From: Brachionus manjavacas
Lineage: Eukaryota > Rotifera > Eurotatoria > Ploima > Brachionidae
NCBI GenBank assembly: GCA_019054805.1
Contig: JAHQIY010000012.1
Location: forward strand, 2,542,001-2,606,000
Direction: 5' to 3'
Length of the DNA: 64,000 nt
Below, piece after piece: positions 21,191 to 34,100 of this stretch. Position 1 is the stretch's first letter, and each line of letters starts with the position of its first letter. The position numbers and the translations under genes are program-made. The notes under the pieces are model-generated. The model was given only the letters and a program-made list of their open reading frames with translations. It was not told the origin of the DNA and searched no databases.

Positions 21191-21612
21191 TTAAAAGGCC
21201 TTACCTGCGATTCCTTGAAAAAAAATGGAAAAGATAATTCGTGATGAAATGATGAAGCACCTATTACAACACGGCTTCGTGCGAAACAAGTCGTGTATCA
21301 CTAATTTATTAGAGGCACTAGATATTGTCACAGAGTCATTGAATCGTGGTTTTGGTACAATACTAATATTTTTAGATTTTGCCAAGGAATTTGATAAAGT
21401 TTACCACAGGTTCTGTTGACAAAGCTTAAAGCTTATGATTTTGATGACAGTTTATTAGAATGGCAAGAATAATTAATACTAGATAGGAAACAAAGAGTAG
21501 TTCTTGGAAAGTATGAATCTGTATGGAAAAAAGTTCTAAGTGGCGTCCCCCAGGGATCGGTTCTTAGAACGACTTAGAATGGAATAGTCATGTCAGTCAA
21601 GCTGCATCTAAA
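21191..21612 (+). mobile_element. LINE reverse transcriptase fragment with internal deletion
   Basis: Frames give MEKIIRDEMMKHLLQHGF, KSCITNLLEALDIV, FLDFAKEFDKVYH, then after frameshift LLTKLKAYDFDDSLLEW, RKQRVVLGKYES and LSGVPQGSVL. It then jumps directly to DLEWNSHVSQAASKA, so about 100 residues including YADD are missing between the last two motifs. Right end abuts a CAGACTTG MITE end at 21613. Confidence 0.8.
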
Positions 21613-21975
21613 GCAGACTTGTTTTTAAGTCACAAGTATTAAGTCAAGTCAAGTCAATGACTTAAATATTTTTATTTTAATGAAATAAATTTCTAAATAA
21701 ACCATTATCTTAAAATTATATCGGTCAAAGTTATCTGCATTAATCCATAAGGTTCAGCCTTCAGACAAAAAATATATTTCGTTGAATAACGCACATTTAT
21801 AAATAGGGGATACATTTCTTAAAGAAATAGAATTTAATTTTTTAACATTTTATGATTTTTGTGATTGTTAATTATAAAAAAAAAAATTTAGTTCAAGTCA
21901 TAACTTTGACTTAAATTTTTCAGACTTATCTTAAGCATATTCAGTCAGATCTAAAGCATATTCTATACTTGTTAA
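21613..21975. mobile_element. AGTCAAG-family MITE or its remnant
   Basis: The left end, CAGACTTGTTTTTAAGTCAC then AAGTATTAAGTCAAGTCA, is identical over about 38 bp to 7011-7048 in the foldback element. Towards the right, inverted AAGT(C) motifs (CAAGTCATAACTTTGACTTA at about 21893) close an imperfect foldback. No coding capacity. Confidence 0.45.
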
Positions 21976-23080
21976 GGTTCCGGCAATGCAAAACGTCCTC
22001 ACTATCTTGGGATTCGATTTTTTCCGCCACAGGGGGTTTTTAACTTAAAAATCAAAATTTATTACCCAAATAAATTAGTTGAAATATAGGGCGATTTCTC
22101 AATTTTTATTGAAATAATTAATTTTTTTTAAAGTTTATATTTATTAAACATTATGTTTTTGTAATTATTCATTAGATTTTATTTTCAAGTTCAAAAATAG
22201 GAAAGAAATTTTATAAAATAGTCTAAATAAAAATTTAAGTTAAAAAATAAGAATTAATCATTATTTTTTAATTTTAATCTCTACTAAAATTGATTTTTTT
22301 TACAAAAGACAAAAGATTATTTTATAAACTTAAAAGACTTAAGGTAAAAATTTGCAAATTTTTTTTTTATTTTTTAATAAAAACTTTGGACTAGATACAA
22401 AAAAACAAAAAAATGGGTAAAATTTCTAGTAGAGAATTTTTTTTATAAAATGTTAAATTCTATTAAAAATTGTTCAATTTTAATGATAAAATCAAATATA
22501 TCGTATTTTTACATTTTATTTTTTTAATTAAAATAATAATTAGGATAGGACCTCGGGCAGTTTGGAATGGTAATTAACCTCCCTTTCAGCCCCGTGTTAA
22601 GTAGTTTTGATAATTAAAAAAAAGTGAACAAAATTTCGAAATTGTTACAAGACCAACAGATGAAATTTTTTTTCGTAACATTTTACCTTTTAGTCTTATT
22701 CTATTTTTTTACTCAAAACTGAATAATTTTTGATAATGAATCTGGTTTTTTCTCAAATACGTCAGAGATCGGGCGAACTTAATTTTTTGAACCGAAAAAA
22801 AAACTAAAAAAAAAGCTGTCATATTGAGATATAAATCAAATAAAAATTTTCGAATTGATGATTAAAGTTTTTGTTTATTTAAATTTTACTGGAGAGATAA
22901 AAAAAAAAATTTAAAAACTAGTATTTAATTACAGAAAAAAATTTAATATAAAATGCCGGTAGATAGATAAAAAATTTTCTAAATTAAAACGATTTAAAAT
23001 AGGAATGATTTCGTTTAAAAAATTTAAAAACTGAATTTTAAATTAAAATCTAAGTCACAAAACTCCGAATAAATAAATAT
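21976..23080. other. AT-rich intergenic with one shared motif
   Basis: No gene recognised. A more complex 40-bp block at 22553-22593 has a diverged inverted partner at 44240-44282. A GC-richer patch lies at 21985-22045. Confidence 0.4.
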
Positions 23081-26000
23081 CTAAAAAACCTCTTTTTTAA
23101 AGCAAAGACCATATTCTTTGCATTTGGCATCAAGAACCAAGGCTAGCGCAGGCACGCCACAATAAAAGACATTTATTTTCCCTATTTGTTTGCGAATCAA
23201 ATTCTGCATCACAATATCCCAATTTGGTCTGCCATAATGGGTCCTCTGTCTCAAGCCTTCAATAAGCGACGATTCCTCCTGGGAAAAAACAGCATCCAGC
23301 GTCAAATGAAGACCAATTGACTTCAAATCGGACTGTCTATTCGCTGATGTTACATACAAATGCGTTTCCAGAAACAAATCGTCATTCTTGCGCTGTTCTA
23401 TTTCGATCTGAGATAGCAAGCTAATGAACCACTCTAGAGATCGCTGCTCCCTGGTCACCCAAATGAAATCTACTTTCTTTACCCTCAGCTTCTCGTCTGT
23501 GTACAACAAATCATCTCCTAGTTTAAAATTACAGCACGGACACTTGGCCTTAGCTCTTCTATACTTGTGCATCAGTGACTGAAGGATGGACGCAAACGGG
23601 GTTATGCCTATGCCTGCAGCTATCAGGACTGCATGCTCCGAATCGAAAATGTCTTGGCTGGGAGTCCCATATGGCCCATCGATTAAAACCTTGAAATTTA
23701 TTTCATTAAATTAAAAAAACAAGGGTACTGTTCATTTTAGATCAAAAATTTTACCTTCAGAAAGTTATCTTGTAAATCTTATTAACAATTTTAATTTAAG
23801 AAAATTTTTTTTTTTTATTTCTCCTTTCAAGAATTAAATTATTTTTATCAGCATAAAAAAATTGATCTTATTTAGACTTTCATAAAAGATCAAGTCCAAG
23901 CAGCCACAAAGAAAGTCAAAGTCAAGACTTGTAAAAATTAAATTAACAAGAACAATTTTTTTTGTTGATAAAAATAATTTAATTCTTAAAGGGAATTAAA
24001 AAAATAATTTACTAAAATTAAAATTAATTTTTTAAAAATTTTTTTTTTTAAATTTTCAAATAAAAAATCAAAAGTCAAAGTCCTTTAAATTTAAAGTTAG
24101 AATTTTTTTTTGACTTGTAAACTTTGGATTTAAAAATTTTTTAAAGGTGTAATTTCAATTTTTTTGTCTAAGTTTGAAAATTAAATTAGTGGAGAAAATG
24201 ACGAGAATAATTTAAATTAAAAATTGATGATTTAGAATTGTGTTTAAATAGTGATTGATTTTAAATAATGATACTTTTTAAAAAAAGGGTAAAATTTTTG
24301 AATCCCGAAAATAAATTACTTTAAGTCTCCAAATGCTCTCGGGTCCGATTGTCTGAATGTTGACCCTGTTTGCTTTTTGGTACATCTTCAAGTAACCCAA
24401 AATGTCGTCTTCTTTTTTGTCCTGAAGTTTGTACAAATCATTGTTTTTCCTTGACTCTATGCTGGAGTCTTTTTGGCTATCGAAAACAATAACACATTCT
24501 TCCTTAGAGTTTCTTTTGTCATCTAGAATATCCGATTTGGATAATTTGTCCTTTTCGGCAAAATAGTCATTGGCCAAATTGATATTCTTCTCTGGTTTAG
24601 TTTTATTCTGGTCATCATTTAGGCTTAGATTGATACCAGTTGTGTCTTTGTTGGACACTTCGCTGACTGTTTTGTTTTCGCCAATCTTTGGCGTTGATTC
24701 AATGATGTCATTCGAATTGGCCGAGTCCGAAATGGTCTCGTTTCCATTGAATGAATTGCCTTGATTTTGAAGTTTCAATATTCCCTTCTGTCTTGGCTGG
24801 CAACCATCACCAGTTTTTGTATCTGCTTGATTTGAATTGTTCGGCACTTGGCTATCCAACTTGGAATTGCTAATGCGCACCAGTCCGCACTGAGTCTCAA
24901 AGCTTACTGTTTTTTTGTAATTGCCCAGTTGATTGCAGCTACGACCATCCATTTCTTTCAGTTGTTTCTCAATAATGTGGGACTCATGGGAATAGACCTT
25001 GGACATTCTTGCTCTTAGTGCATGTCGAACACTGGAGCGCTGGCTGGCAAACGAAGAGCATAGGTCAAAGTTGGAGCATGAAGAAAAGTTCAACAAACGT
25101 TTGGTCCAATTGCCGCATGCTTTTATGTGCAGCCAGATATAATCAGATTTTTCGGGGGCTGACGAAATGCTAAAAGGGTGCCATTCGTATTTGGCAATAG
25201 ATGGTATGTTTATGAATATGTAATCGCCTGGTTTGAAGTGAAATTTAGGCGGTCGGCGAATTACCAAAAATGTGACCTTGGATGGCAGCACCATTGCTTC
25301 TGTTATGTACGAATCACCGTATTTGTTCGAACCCACCTGTTTGTAGCGGATTATTTTCTCAATTGCATAGCAAAAACCTGGCAAGAGTATCCATCTCCAA
25401 AAAGCCTTGCCATGGAAGAGCATGATGATCAGCCAAGGTACGGTGAGCGCGTGAAACCAGTAGAACATCTGGAAAAAGCCGTGATTTCGCACATAGGACA
25501 TGGCGAACAGAAGAATTATGAACAAGAGTACCAGCTCAATAATGCCGGTGGGATATCCTAGACCAATCTCCCAGGTAAACAGACCTGTCCAGTAGTTGAA
25601 ATTCAGCGCCCTACACACTATGTACAAATTGATGAAATGCGCCAATGTGTGGATCAGACCCTCAACTAGAATTATGATGCCAATTATTTTGTGTATTTCA
25701 ATGGAGTCGTCCAAGGGCAGGAGTGCGGCAGCGTTTGTTGACCTCAGCCATGTCAAATGTTTTCTCAGCACCAGGACCAGGATGAAGGAACAATTGAAAT
25801 TGAGGCTGTTTCCGCAAATGCGCGCCACAATCACATACGGATTCTCGTGTCTGTAGCCTAGATAAGCGGTCAGTGCGCACAAGAAATGGATTATGCTGTA
25901 GCATGACCAGAAGATCACTGTGGCGCTGTTGTTCAAAATTTGCTCCTTTAGTTTATGGTGCCATTTTTGCTTTTTTCTGTTTATGAATTTAGGCTTGATC

Positions 26001-27029
26001 CAAATCGAGGTGCTTACCGAAAGAGACTTGAACAAGCTTTCGTGCCTCTTGAACGCGCTCTTCAGCTCATCTAGACTGATCTCGCCCGAGTCGTCTGTGT
26101 CCGTGTCGCGGAACAACGCTGCGGCCAGATCGTCCACAGTCTCCTCTTTGTCCAATGATGGCGCCTCGTCCAAACAACACTTGAGCATCATGCGCATTTC
26201 CTCGTAGTTTAGAACACCATCGCTGTCCACATCGAACACCTTGAACAAAAACTCCATCTTTTCCTCTTGGCTTCCATTCACAACCACTTCGAGGCCATTT
26301 ATGAACTCGCGTAGACTCAGCGTGCCTGAGTGGTCCTTGTCCAAATAGGCGAAGAGGCGATGCGCCAAAAATGGCTCTTTGAAGTTGAAGTTTTGGATGA
26401 AATCGTTGAGAGTGACATGCAGCTCGTTGGAGCTGGCGCGACTTTCTTTCACTGCTTCGGTAAATTGGTACTTCAGCCACGAGAGCCATTTGGCATCGGT
26501 GCTCAGCGAGGCGATGATTTCCAGCGCCGACAACAAATGAACAGCACTGATTCGTCTCGACTTGGGGCAAATGATCGAGGCGAATCTGTAGCCAAACTAT
26601 TGACAGAGACAAAAGTAGGTTCTGGTCTTGGCAAATAATCTCAAAATTTACCTCAATGTCAGTGACAATCAGTGGAAATTCCTCTTGGGTGATGTAGGCA
26701 GTGTCTTTTTCTGAGCAAAAAGAGTTGAATTTGTCCACAAACCAGTTCATAATTTGCGGATCAGCATCACTTGGTAGAAAAAGAAGATTAGAGGTGGACA
26801 GATTTTATTTGTTGGGGTTGTGGTAGTACCCGAGTAGTTTGGAAAAGCAGCCAGTCCATTCTTCGAGAGCGATGGCGCCGTTGTCGTCATGGTCGATGAG
26901 TTTGAAGAAAGCGCTCTGCAGCTCTGGCACTTGGAAAAGGGACGAAATTTCGCCTGGCGATAGCTCCTTGCGCTTTGACTTGGATATATTGTCCCGCCAA
27001 ACTTGAAGACATTGTTCGGTGGTCAGCAT
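23081..27029 (-). CDS. NOX5: NADPH oxidase 5 (NOX5-type, EF-hand)
   Basis: Four exons: 27029-26830, 26769-26652, 26596-24320 and 23689-23081; splice sites and phases agree, giving 1067 aa. ATG chosen at 27029 (GTG precedes it). Calcium-binding loops: DHDDNGAIALEEW, DKDHSGTLSLREF (about 192), DVDSDGVLNYEEM (about 228) and an expanded DTDTDDSGEISLDE (about 270). The membrane core has the two haem-ligand pairs with canonical spacing: H408-x13-H422 and H488-x12-H501. FAD motif HPFSISSAP at about 579; NADPH motifs GPYGTP (about 870), AGIGITPFASI (about 890) and FYCGVPALAL. It transfers electrons from NADPH across the membrane to O2, making superoxide under Ca2+ control. An insertion of roughly 220-250 residues, Ser/Asn/Lys/Asp-rich, lies between the FAD and NADPH motifs, making it about 300 residues longer than vertebrate NOX5. 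Base composition is much less AT-rich than the flanks. Confidence 0.95.
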
Positions 27030-28185
27030 CACTAGAAGCTAAAGTTGTAAAAAAAAATTTTCAATTCAAAGAGATTTGTTAAGCTTTATTATTAAAAAAA
27101 AAGCATTTAATTTTGTAGAATTAAAAATAAGTGCACAATCATTTGGAAATTTTGTTTTTTTTTTTATTAGAAGCAAACAAACAGTGTTTCTATTTTGTTT
27201 CTATCTAGACCGAGATTTTTGATTTTTTCAATAGAATAGAGCTTACAAGTCACACTTCTTCCCATTTTCAAGGATATCTAAAGCTTTGATTTCAAATTTG
27301 GTAGCATAGATATTTCTATCAACACTAGCGCTCAAAAGCGCTTAGCCTTTTCAAATGTAAGACTTTGGCAGTCTTTGCCTCTGTGAAATGTTTCTCAGAC
27401 CAGTCTTTTGTCATGTGATCTTCGTGGATTTTTTGAACTAGAAGCGAAATTGATTAAAAAAATCTAATTAAAAAATTTTTTTTGGATTTAAATTTTTTAT
27501 TTTTTTAATAAATGCACTAAGTTTCAAACCGCATATTTTTTCAAGTTTACCCCTCAAATAATCTTTGTCTAACCAGAGAATTTGATACATGTGTGCTAGT
27601 GCATGTGATGGTAAGGTTTTTTTTTACCAAACGAGCTAGTTGAAGATCAAGTTTCGCATTTTCAAATCTTAAACCTGCTAGATTTTGAACGACCATCGAT
27701 GATTAGTTTTTATGCATTATTTGGATCGTTTGTGGTCATTTCAAATTACGGGATGCTATTTTCGTTTTGGTGAAGAATAGCAGGAAATACTATGAAGTTG
27801 GAAGCAATTTATTTAAAATTTTATAAAATCCAATTCAAATATGATAGCTTTTAAAATAATTTTAAAATAAATTGAAATCGATTTTTGATTTGTGAAGCTA
27901 ATTTTGCAATAAATAAAAAATTGAATGTTGAAATTTTTATTTAATTTTTTTTAGTTTTTTATCAAAATACAGACTAATTATATTAATTATCTTTAGAATA
28001 TTTGATATTTAAAACATCTGTTCGAAATAACTAAATTTAAATGACAATTAAAGCGGTTTAAAAAAAAATTAAAAAGTAAAAATAAGGGCTTGAGTAATTT
28101 GAAATATTAAATTTTTAATTTCGATAAATAATATTCATTTTGTGTTCTATTTCAGTTTTATTTTTTTTTTCTATTTTCATTATAG
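27030..28185. other. 5' flank of NOX5
   Basis: AT-rich. More complex sequence at 27240-27420 and 27540-27760 may be 5' UTR or regulatory. No open frame or repeat recognised. Confidence 0.35.
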
Positions 28186-28193
28186 TTATTTTG

Positions 28194-28620
28194 GGGTCCT
28201 ACCAAAACACTGACCCCCCAATTTTTTTTTATTTCCTGACCCCGATTATTTTTGCAAAGAAAATATTTTCAAAAGTTTGAATTTTTCTCTATTTTTTGAA
28301 AATTAAATTAGTTTTTGTGCCTAGTTTTTATCCAGGAACTATAGTTTTCGAGAATTTCAAATGATTTCATAATAATTGATTTCAATTTATAATTGTATTA
28401 TTTGATATTTTTTGTTTTATTAATGTGAGTCAGTAGGAGGTCAGGTTTTTAAAAATATAAAAATATTTAATTTTCACAAAAAATAAAAATTTTGGAGAAA
28501 AACTAATTTAATTTTCAAAAAATAGAGAAAAATTCATACTTTTGAAAATATTTTCTTTGCAAAAAAAAATCGGGGTCAGGAAATTTAAAAAAAATGGGGG
28601 TCAGTGTTTTAGTAGGACCC
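28194..28620. mobile_element. hAT-type MITE with perfect 8-bp target duplication
   Basis: Arms of about 130 bp (28194-28318; 28498-28620) are inverted copies with ends GGGTCCTAC and GTAGGACCC and an inner CTGACCCC / GGGGTCAG. The flanks are identical 8-bp direct repeats TTATTTTG (28186-28193 and 28621-28628), the length expected of hAT elements. The 180-bp centre is non-coding. Confidence 0.85.
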
Positions 28621-28628
28621 TTATTTTG

Positions 28629-29787
28629 TGAATCACATAAAAACAAAAAAATTTTATTTAAACAAAATTGCTCCCGAATAACAGCTTTACTAATATTTAA
28701 TCGACCCTTTTTAATTTCTGGTCCCAAAATCTAAATTTTTTACTTTTTAATTAACGCAAAAAATTTAGATTTTCGTTTCTTAACTTTTTCAAAATACATT
28801 TAAAATAGTGAAAAAAAAATTAAGTTTCTTTATAAAAAGTTTTCTTTTTGTAATGTTGTATTTTCCAAATTGATTGGATTCAATCTATTTGTTATCAAGG
28901 TTTGAATCAATTCAGCCTGACTGAATAAAGACGGTTTTGAAGGAACGGATGTGTAAAAAAAAGTGTCGACAAAACTTTTTTTTTTCAGATAAAAAGATTT
29001 CGAAAATTTTGTCTTTTTTCACGAAATTAATTTTTTTCTCACTAACCCAACACTAAAATTTTTTTATTTTTTAAGATATAAGAGTGAATTTAATTGCTTT
29101 TAATAAATTTTTTTAAGAAATTATCCTTTTAAATACAGTATCGATATTCCACAAGGATTTTGGTAAATTTACAAAAATTTTAGTTAATAATTTGCGCAAA
29201 AGAGCCAAAAAAATGGATTTTGAAGACTCCAAGCTGGGTCAAATTTCCAAATTGCTTCTATTAATTGTTAGATTTATAAAATATTTATCTTTTATCTTTT
29301 TTAAATTTCTTGAAGCTTTCATGATTGTATAGTTTATTAATTTCCAGCGATTTTGAAAAAATTTATCCATTTTAAAGATAGTGATATCCGATCAAACTGA
29401 ATAATTTTAGATTTAGAAGCTTTAGTTTAAAGAGTAAGGTAAATAACAAAATTAGAAAAAATTTAATGTGTATGATATGGTTTAAGAAAATTTATTATCG
29501 GCAAGTCACTTTTATTTATTTGATATTAATTTCTAATGATCTTTTTATTTAAGGAAATTTTAAGTTACTACAGACAAAAATTAGACTAAAAAAAATATTA
29601 GAAATTAATATTAAAAAATAATAAATCTTTTGTTCCTGAACACTCAAATATCTAAACATGTGTTAACCGTCACTTATTTCAGTTCATCTAATTTAAATTC
29701 ACTCTTATATTCTTTTCCTGTGAATTTTGATATTTTTTTTGTTTTGTTTTTTAGTAAGTACAGATAAATAAATAAACAAAAAATAAA
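28629..29787. other. AT-rich intergenic
   Basis: No gene seen. The block at 28860-28960 is more complex but has no frame. Confidence 0.4.
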
Positions 29788-29851
29788 TGGGAAATGGTGG
29801 TAGTAGTAGTAGTAGTAGTTTAACTGCAGTATGAATGCAGTACCGAAGTAC

Positions 29852-30307
29852 TTAGCTCAAAAGTGAGCTTTGGCAGCTACCATTCAATTTTACATCCAAA
29901 AAACCCTTGAAACTATTTAAACTCTTCGCCGTGATCGCTTTTTCAGACAACTTATTCCAATAAGGTACAATTCTATTTGTTAAAAACACGTCTTGTGGTG
30001 TACACTTTCTACTTATTTCACGAACCATTTTAAGCGAATGACCTCTTGATGCGTAACTTTTCTGTGCAAATTTCAAACCATATTTTAAATTAACCGACGC
30101 GTAGTTATGGACTATCTTAAAAATTAGAATAAGATCACCTCTAACGCGTCTCTCTTCTAGAGTTGTCAAAGAGAGAGCCTTCAGTCTTTCAGCATAAGTT
30201 AGGTTCTTTAATCCAGCGACAAGCTTAGTTGCTCTTTCTTGAATCTTTTCAATTCGAGTTATATCTTGTTTCAAATGCGGTGACCAAACACTAATGGCGT
30301 ATTCTAG
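29852..30307 (-). pseudogene. LINE ORF2 C-terminal segment (uninverted part)
   Basis: Minus-strand frame LEYAISVWSPHLKQD ... LTYAERLKALSLTTLEE ... FLDVKLNGSC, one continuous open frame to a stop at 29852. Represents the last 150 residues of the LINE protein. Confidence 0.85.
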
Positions 30308-30310
30308 TTA

Positions 30311-30885
30311 CTATTAAAACTAAAAAAGTATGGAATTGATGGTCCTATGCTTAATTGGATAAGTGACTTTTTATCTGATAGGATGCAACGAGTTGTTCTT
30401 GGTGAATCAAAATCAGCCTGGTGTACCTCAAGGATCCATTTTGGGTCCACTGTTGTTCATTATTTATATTAATGATTTACCGGAAGTTCTTGAGTCAGAT
30501 TGTAGAATGTATGCTGATGACAACAAAATTTTCAATATTCATAAGTCTTCTGAAGTGTTGACCTCTACCCTTCAAAATGACATTTTTAAAATTGAAGAAT
30601 GGTCGCGAATTTGGGAGGTGCAGTTAAACCGCAAAAAGTGTAAAATTATGCATTTTGGGTCAAAGAATAAAAATATCAAGTATTTTATGCATGATACAGA
30701 TGGAGTTCTTAGTGCTCTCTCGGTTAGCCAAGGTGAGAAGGATCTTGGTGTCTGCGTAACAAGTGATTTAAAATGGTCAATGAATGTGAACACAGCAGTC
30801 AACAAGGCAAACAGTATGATTGGGGTAATTAGAAGATTTGTTAAGAATCTTAGTAAGAATGCTTTTCGTCTGCTCTACATGACAC
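30311..30885 (+). pseudogene. LINE RT segment (inverted part)
   Basis: Plus-strand frames cover RT motifs from KYGIDGPMLNWISDFL through GVPQGSILGPLLF and MYADDNK to FRLLYMTL. A frame change at about 30420 reflects loss of a few codons before GVPQG. The open frame past 30885 into GNGGIFLNK is target DNA, not LINE. Confidence 0.85.
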
Positions 30886-31134
30886 TGGGAAATGGTGGTA
30901 TTTTTTTAAATAAAATTTTTGTAATTTAAAAATTTTTATTTATTTTCAAATAAAAATATTTGTGAAAAAGAGCAGAGGTAATTTCCTGGTAATTTAATTC
31001 TTTTTAAATTTTTAATTTAATAGATTTTTGTATCGCTTTGTTCAGTTCTTTTGAACTGAATTTCACAGAAAAAAATAAACTTAAAATTTTATTTGAATAA
31101 ATATAAGATTATGTTACAATGATTAAATAATTTT

Positions 31135-34100
31135 TTAAATATTTACATTAGTTGCTATCTTTTTTTGATTTTTTCTTTTAAATGCACGAATATTAAGAAA
31201 CAATCTGGTGAAAATAAAGAAGAACAAGAGATTAAAAGAAAAGTAGATGGCAACATAGGAGAAAAAAAAGTATCGGTCAAATTTTCTAGTCTCCATTTCG
31301 CCTTTGACCAGCGCTTTGGAGCCGATCATTGAATGCCACATGAACGAAATGAACAAAAATACAATGCTTCCAATCGAGTACTTATCCAACATGGTTAAAT
31401 AGGAGACAGAGGGCAAGCGCTGAGTTATGACCCATCTAAAATTTACCAGTGTCAGCATCAGCAAGGCTATCACTTGACAACGAAATTGAGGATCAAAGGG
31501 ACTAAATGAAAATGCTGTAAAACTGATGCTGGTAATTAACAAAATGAGAGTCAGTGCACTTTCAAAATATAAATTTATTGATAGTTAATTATTTTTTTAT
31601 TTTTAATAAAAAAAATTTACTTGTAAAAGTAGTAGCCAATTTTTCGTACCACAAAAGCACTAACAATGAACTGTGGGCGGACTATTTTGCGGAATTCATC
31701 TTTAATGCTGTCTCGTTTGGCATCCACATGCTCCAAAAGATCATATTGTTGTCCGTCCCAGAATCCGTTCAAGTCAACATTGGACCTTTCCAGCCTGTTG
31801 TCAATCAGCAGCACTTCATTCATGCTTTTCTTCGACGATAAACGAATCGATATTTCTTGGAGATCGATGGGAAAATGATTGAGCTCAAGTCTTTCGTAGA
31901 AAATTCCCGTCACTCGGCGTATTTCTTGGACCCGAACTGTCAAATTGCTCGCGAAATGGATGGGTTTTTGTTTTCGGTGAGCCTGGTTGTACTTTTGGTA
32001 AAAGTTTCGGTCTTTTTCAACAATTTCCATCTTGTATTTTATCATTTCGTTGACTGATATTGCGTTTTCGATAAAGATGTCTGGTGACCAAAATCTAGAC
32101 GGGTCGTATTCGAACTCGTCAATGTTATTTAACAAGTTCTTTAAATTTTCATCTGTTATTTCAATATCTGATGAATCGATTAGACCATTTTTTTCTTGAA
32201 AAAAATTTTAATGTAAATTACATTGCACTCACAATGACGACCATGATGAAATTTCTAACAAGCCAAAACGTGGAAAAGGCAAAATTTAAAAGAAATTAAG
32301 TGAATTTGAGTCTTATGAGATGTTTCAAGAGCAAGTAGAAAAAAAAGTTGATTTCTGGACACTTTGGACAAAAAAATAAAAAAATAGGGTCGAAATTAAA
32401 AAATGTTTTTTTTCTTTTTTTTGTCATTTTAATTAATTTGTGGTCATCTATTCTACATCTAAAAAATTGGGTTTTATTAATAAAACTGGGGTAAAAAGTT
32501 AATAATTTGGGGTATTTTATTGAAAATTTGTGGTGTACAATCTAAATTTCTCATTGTTATTTTCTTTAAATAATATTGATACCTTTTATTTTATTCTCTT
32601 TTTTTTTTAAACAGCGCCAAATTTGCCGTAATTTTTTGAAATAAATAATAATAATAATAATGTTATTTTGAATTAAAAGTTTCTTTTTGTTTATTTAATT
32701 TGTCTAATTTTTTAAATAAAAAGATTCATTTTTTTTATTTTGCTAATAAAATTTATAAAAAGTTAATATTCTTATTTTAGATAATCACTTATTAAAAAAA
32801 TTATTTATTTTATTAAATTAATTTTATGGTATCACAAAACTTTATTTAATTTTTCGCACCTTAGCAGCACATCGCTTTTTGAAATGAAAATTGATAAAAA
32901 AAGATAAAGTTTTATTTTGAATAAAAAACGTCAAGCGTTTAGATGTGAAAAATAAATTTGGTTTTACTATTTACCTTTTTGAAAATTAAAGAAAAAAATT
33001 TAAATACATCTGTCATATATCATGATTATAAGCTTCAAATTGCCGTCAAAACATTCTAAACTAACACTGCATGCTTCAAAGATATTTTTTGGCATTGTAA
33101 ATTTTCATACAAAAATTCAAAAGCAAAATTCAAATTCTTAATAAAAATATGGATTATTTGCAAAACAGATTTTTATATTAATTTTAAAATATATCTTTTA
33201 TTTAAAAAAGTTAAAGATATATTTACCAATTAATTGTTTATTTTTAGTCAGATTGTTTATAACCACCTTATTCAAAATTATTCAAGTAGCCATGACAGAA
33301 TTTTAGCATTTAAATAAAATAAATTTACAAATTACAAAAACAAATTCTAACTAGAAAAAATCATAAAGACAAAAAATAAATAAATCTCAAAATATTGATA
33401 ATTTATTTTATTTTTAATGTTTCCCTGTTAATTAAAATTATTTATTTTTTTTGAATTTAGTGAAGCATATTTTGTTTTTTTTTATTTCGTCAATAAAATT
33501 TTAAAAAGCTCAATTTTCTCAATCTAAATCAATGAATGAAAATTTTATTTTTGTAATTTTTGGAAGGTTTGTATGAAAATGCCATATGTTTTAAATATTT
33601 GGTCCGCAAAAATTAAGTTTTGGAAGTTTAATGTGGCATCATAGCATGGGATCCTTAAAAAATTTCATTTAAGTTTTTTAAGAATTACGAATTCATTTTG
33701 GGCATTTATTTACTCGATCTTCATAATTATTTTAATGATCCCCAAAAATTTTTGATCTTTTATTTTAATTATTTTTGATACTTTAAATTAATTAAATTAT
33801 TTTAAAAAAATAATCTGAGCAAAATTCATTTTAGGTCCATCAGCTTATCTTATTTTTTGAATATAGTTATGAAGCTTTGGAAAAGTGATATTTGAATTTG
33901 TCCCTTTTGAATCTTTTAAAGTTGATAAAATATTTTTTTGGCATATAGTTAAGTTTTAATAGCTTCTTAATATCCTTTTTTGTTTCTTTGTTGATACCTT
34001 TTTATAATTTTTTAACCGAATTTCATGATTATATATATTTTGGAGCCAAAATAATACATGGAAGTCAGCGATCTCGAAAGAGCTCATCGAAATGGGGAGA

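Larger units (their letters stand above)
29788..30900 (-). mobile_element. LINE insertion with 5' inversion (twin priming) and 15-bp TSD
   Basis: Identical 15-bp direct repeats TGGGAAATGGTGGTA flank the insert (29788-29802 and 30886-30900). From the left: a (TAG)n tail, then the 3' part of a CR1-like LINE on the minus strand (29850-30307: KIQERATKLV, RRVRGDLILI, FLTNRIVPYWNKLSEK). This joins head-to-head at about 30308 to the preceding part of the same protein on the plus strand (30311-30885: FLSDRMQRVVLG, GVPQGSILGP, MYADDNK, DLGVCVTSDLKW, ending RLLYMTL). Put back in one orientation, the two parts meet almost exactly (…LLYMTL / LEYAISVW…). The plus part has one small deletion at about 30420 before GVPQG. 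Confidence 0.92.

Noticed and set aside
25178-25561. Plus-strand frames opposite NOX5
   Set aside because: Antisense shadows of a conserved coding exon in GC-richer sequence.
26067-26750. Long overlapping minus-strand frame in the NOX5 5' half
   Set aside because: Only its first 33 codons (exon 2) are real. The rest is the wrong frame of exon 3, which encodes the EF-hands.
31554-32057. Plus-strand frames over the channel gene
   Set aside because: Antisense of exons 2 and 3.
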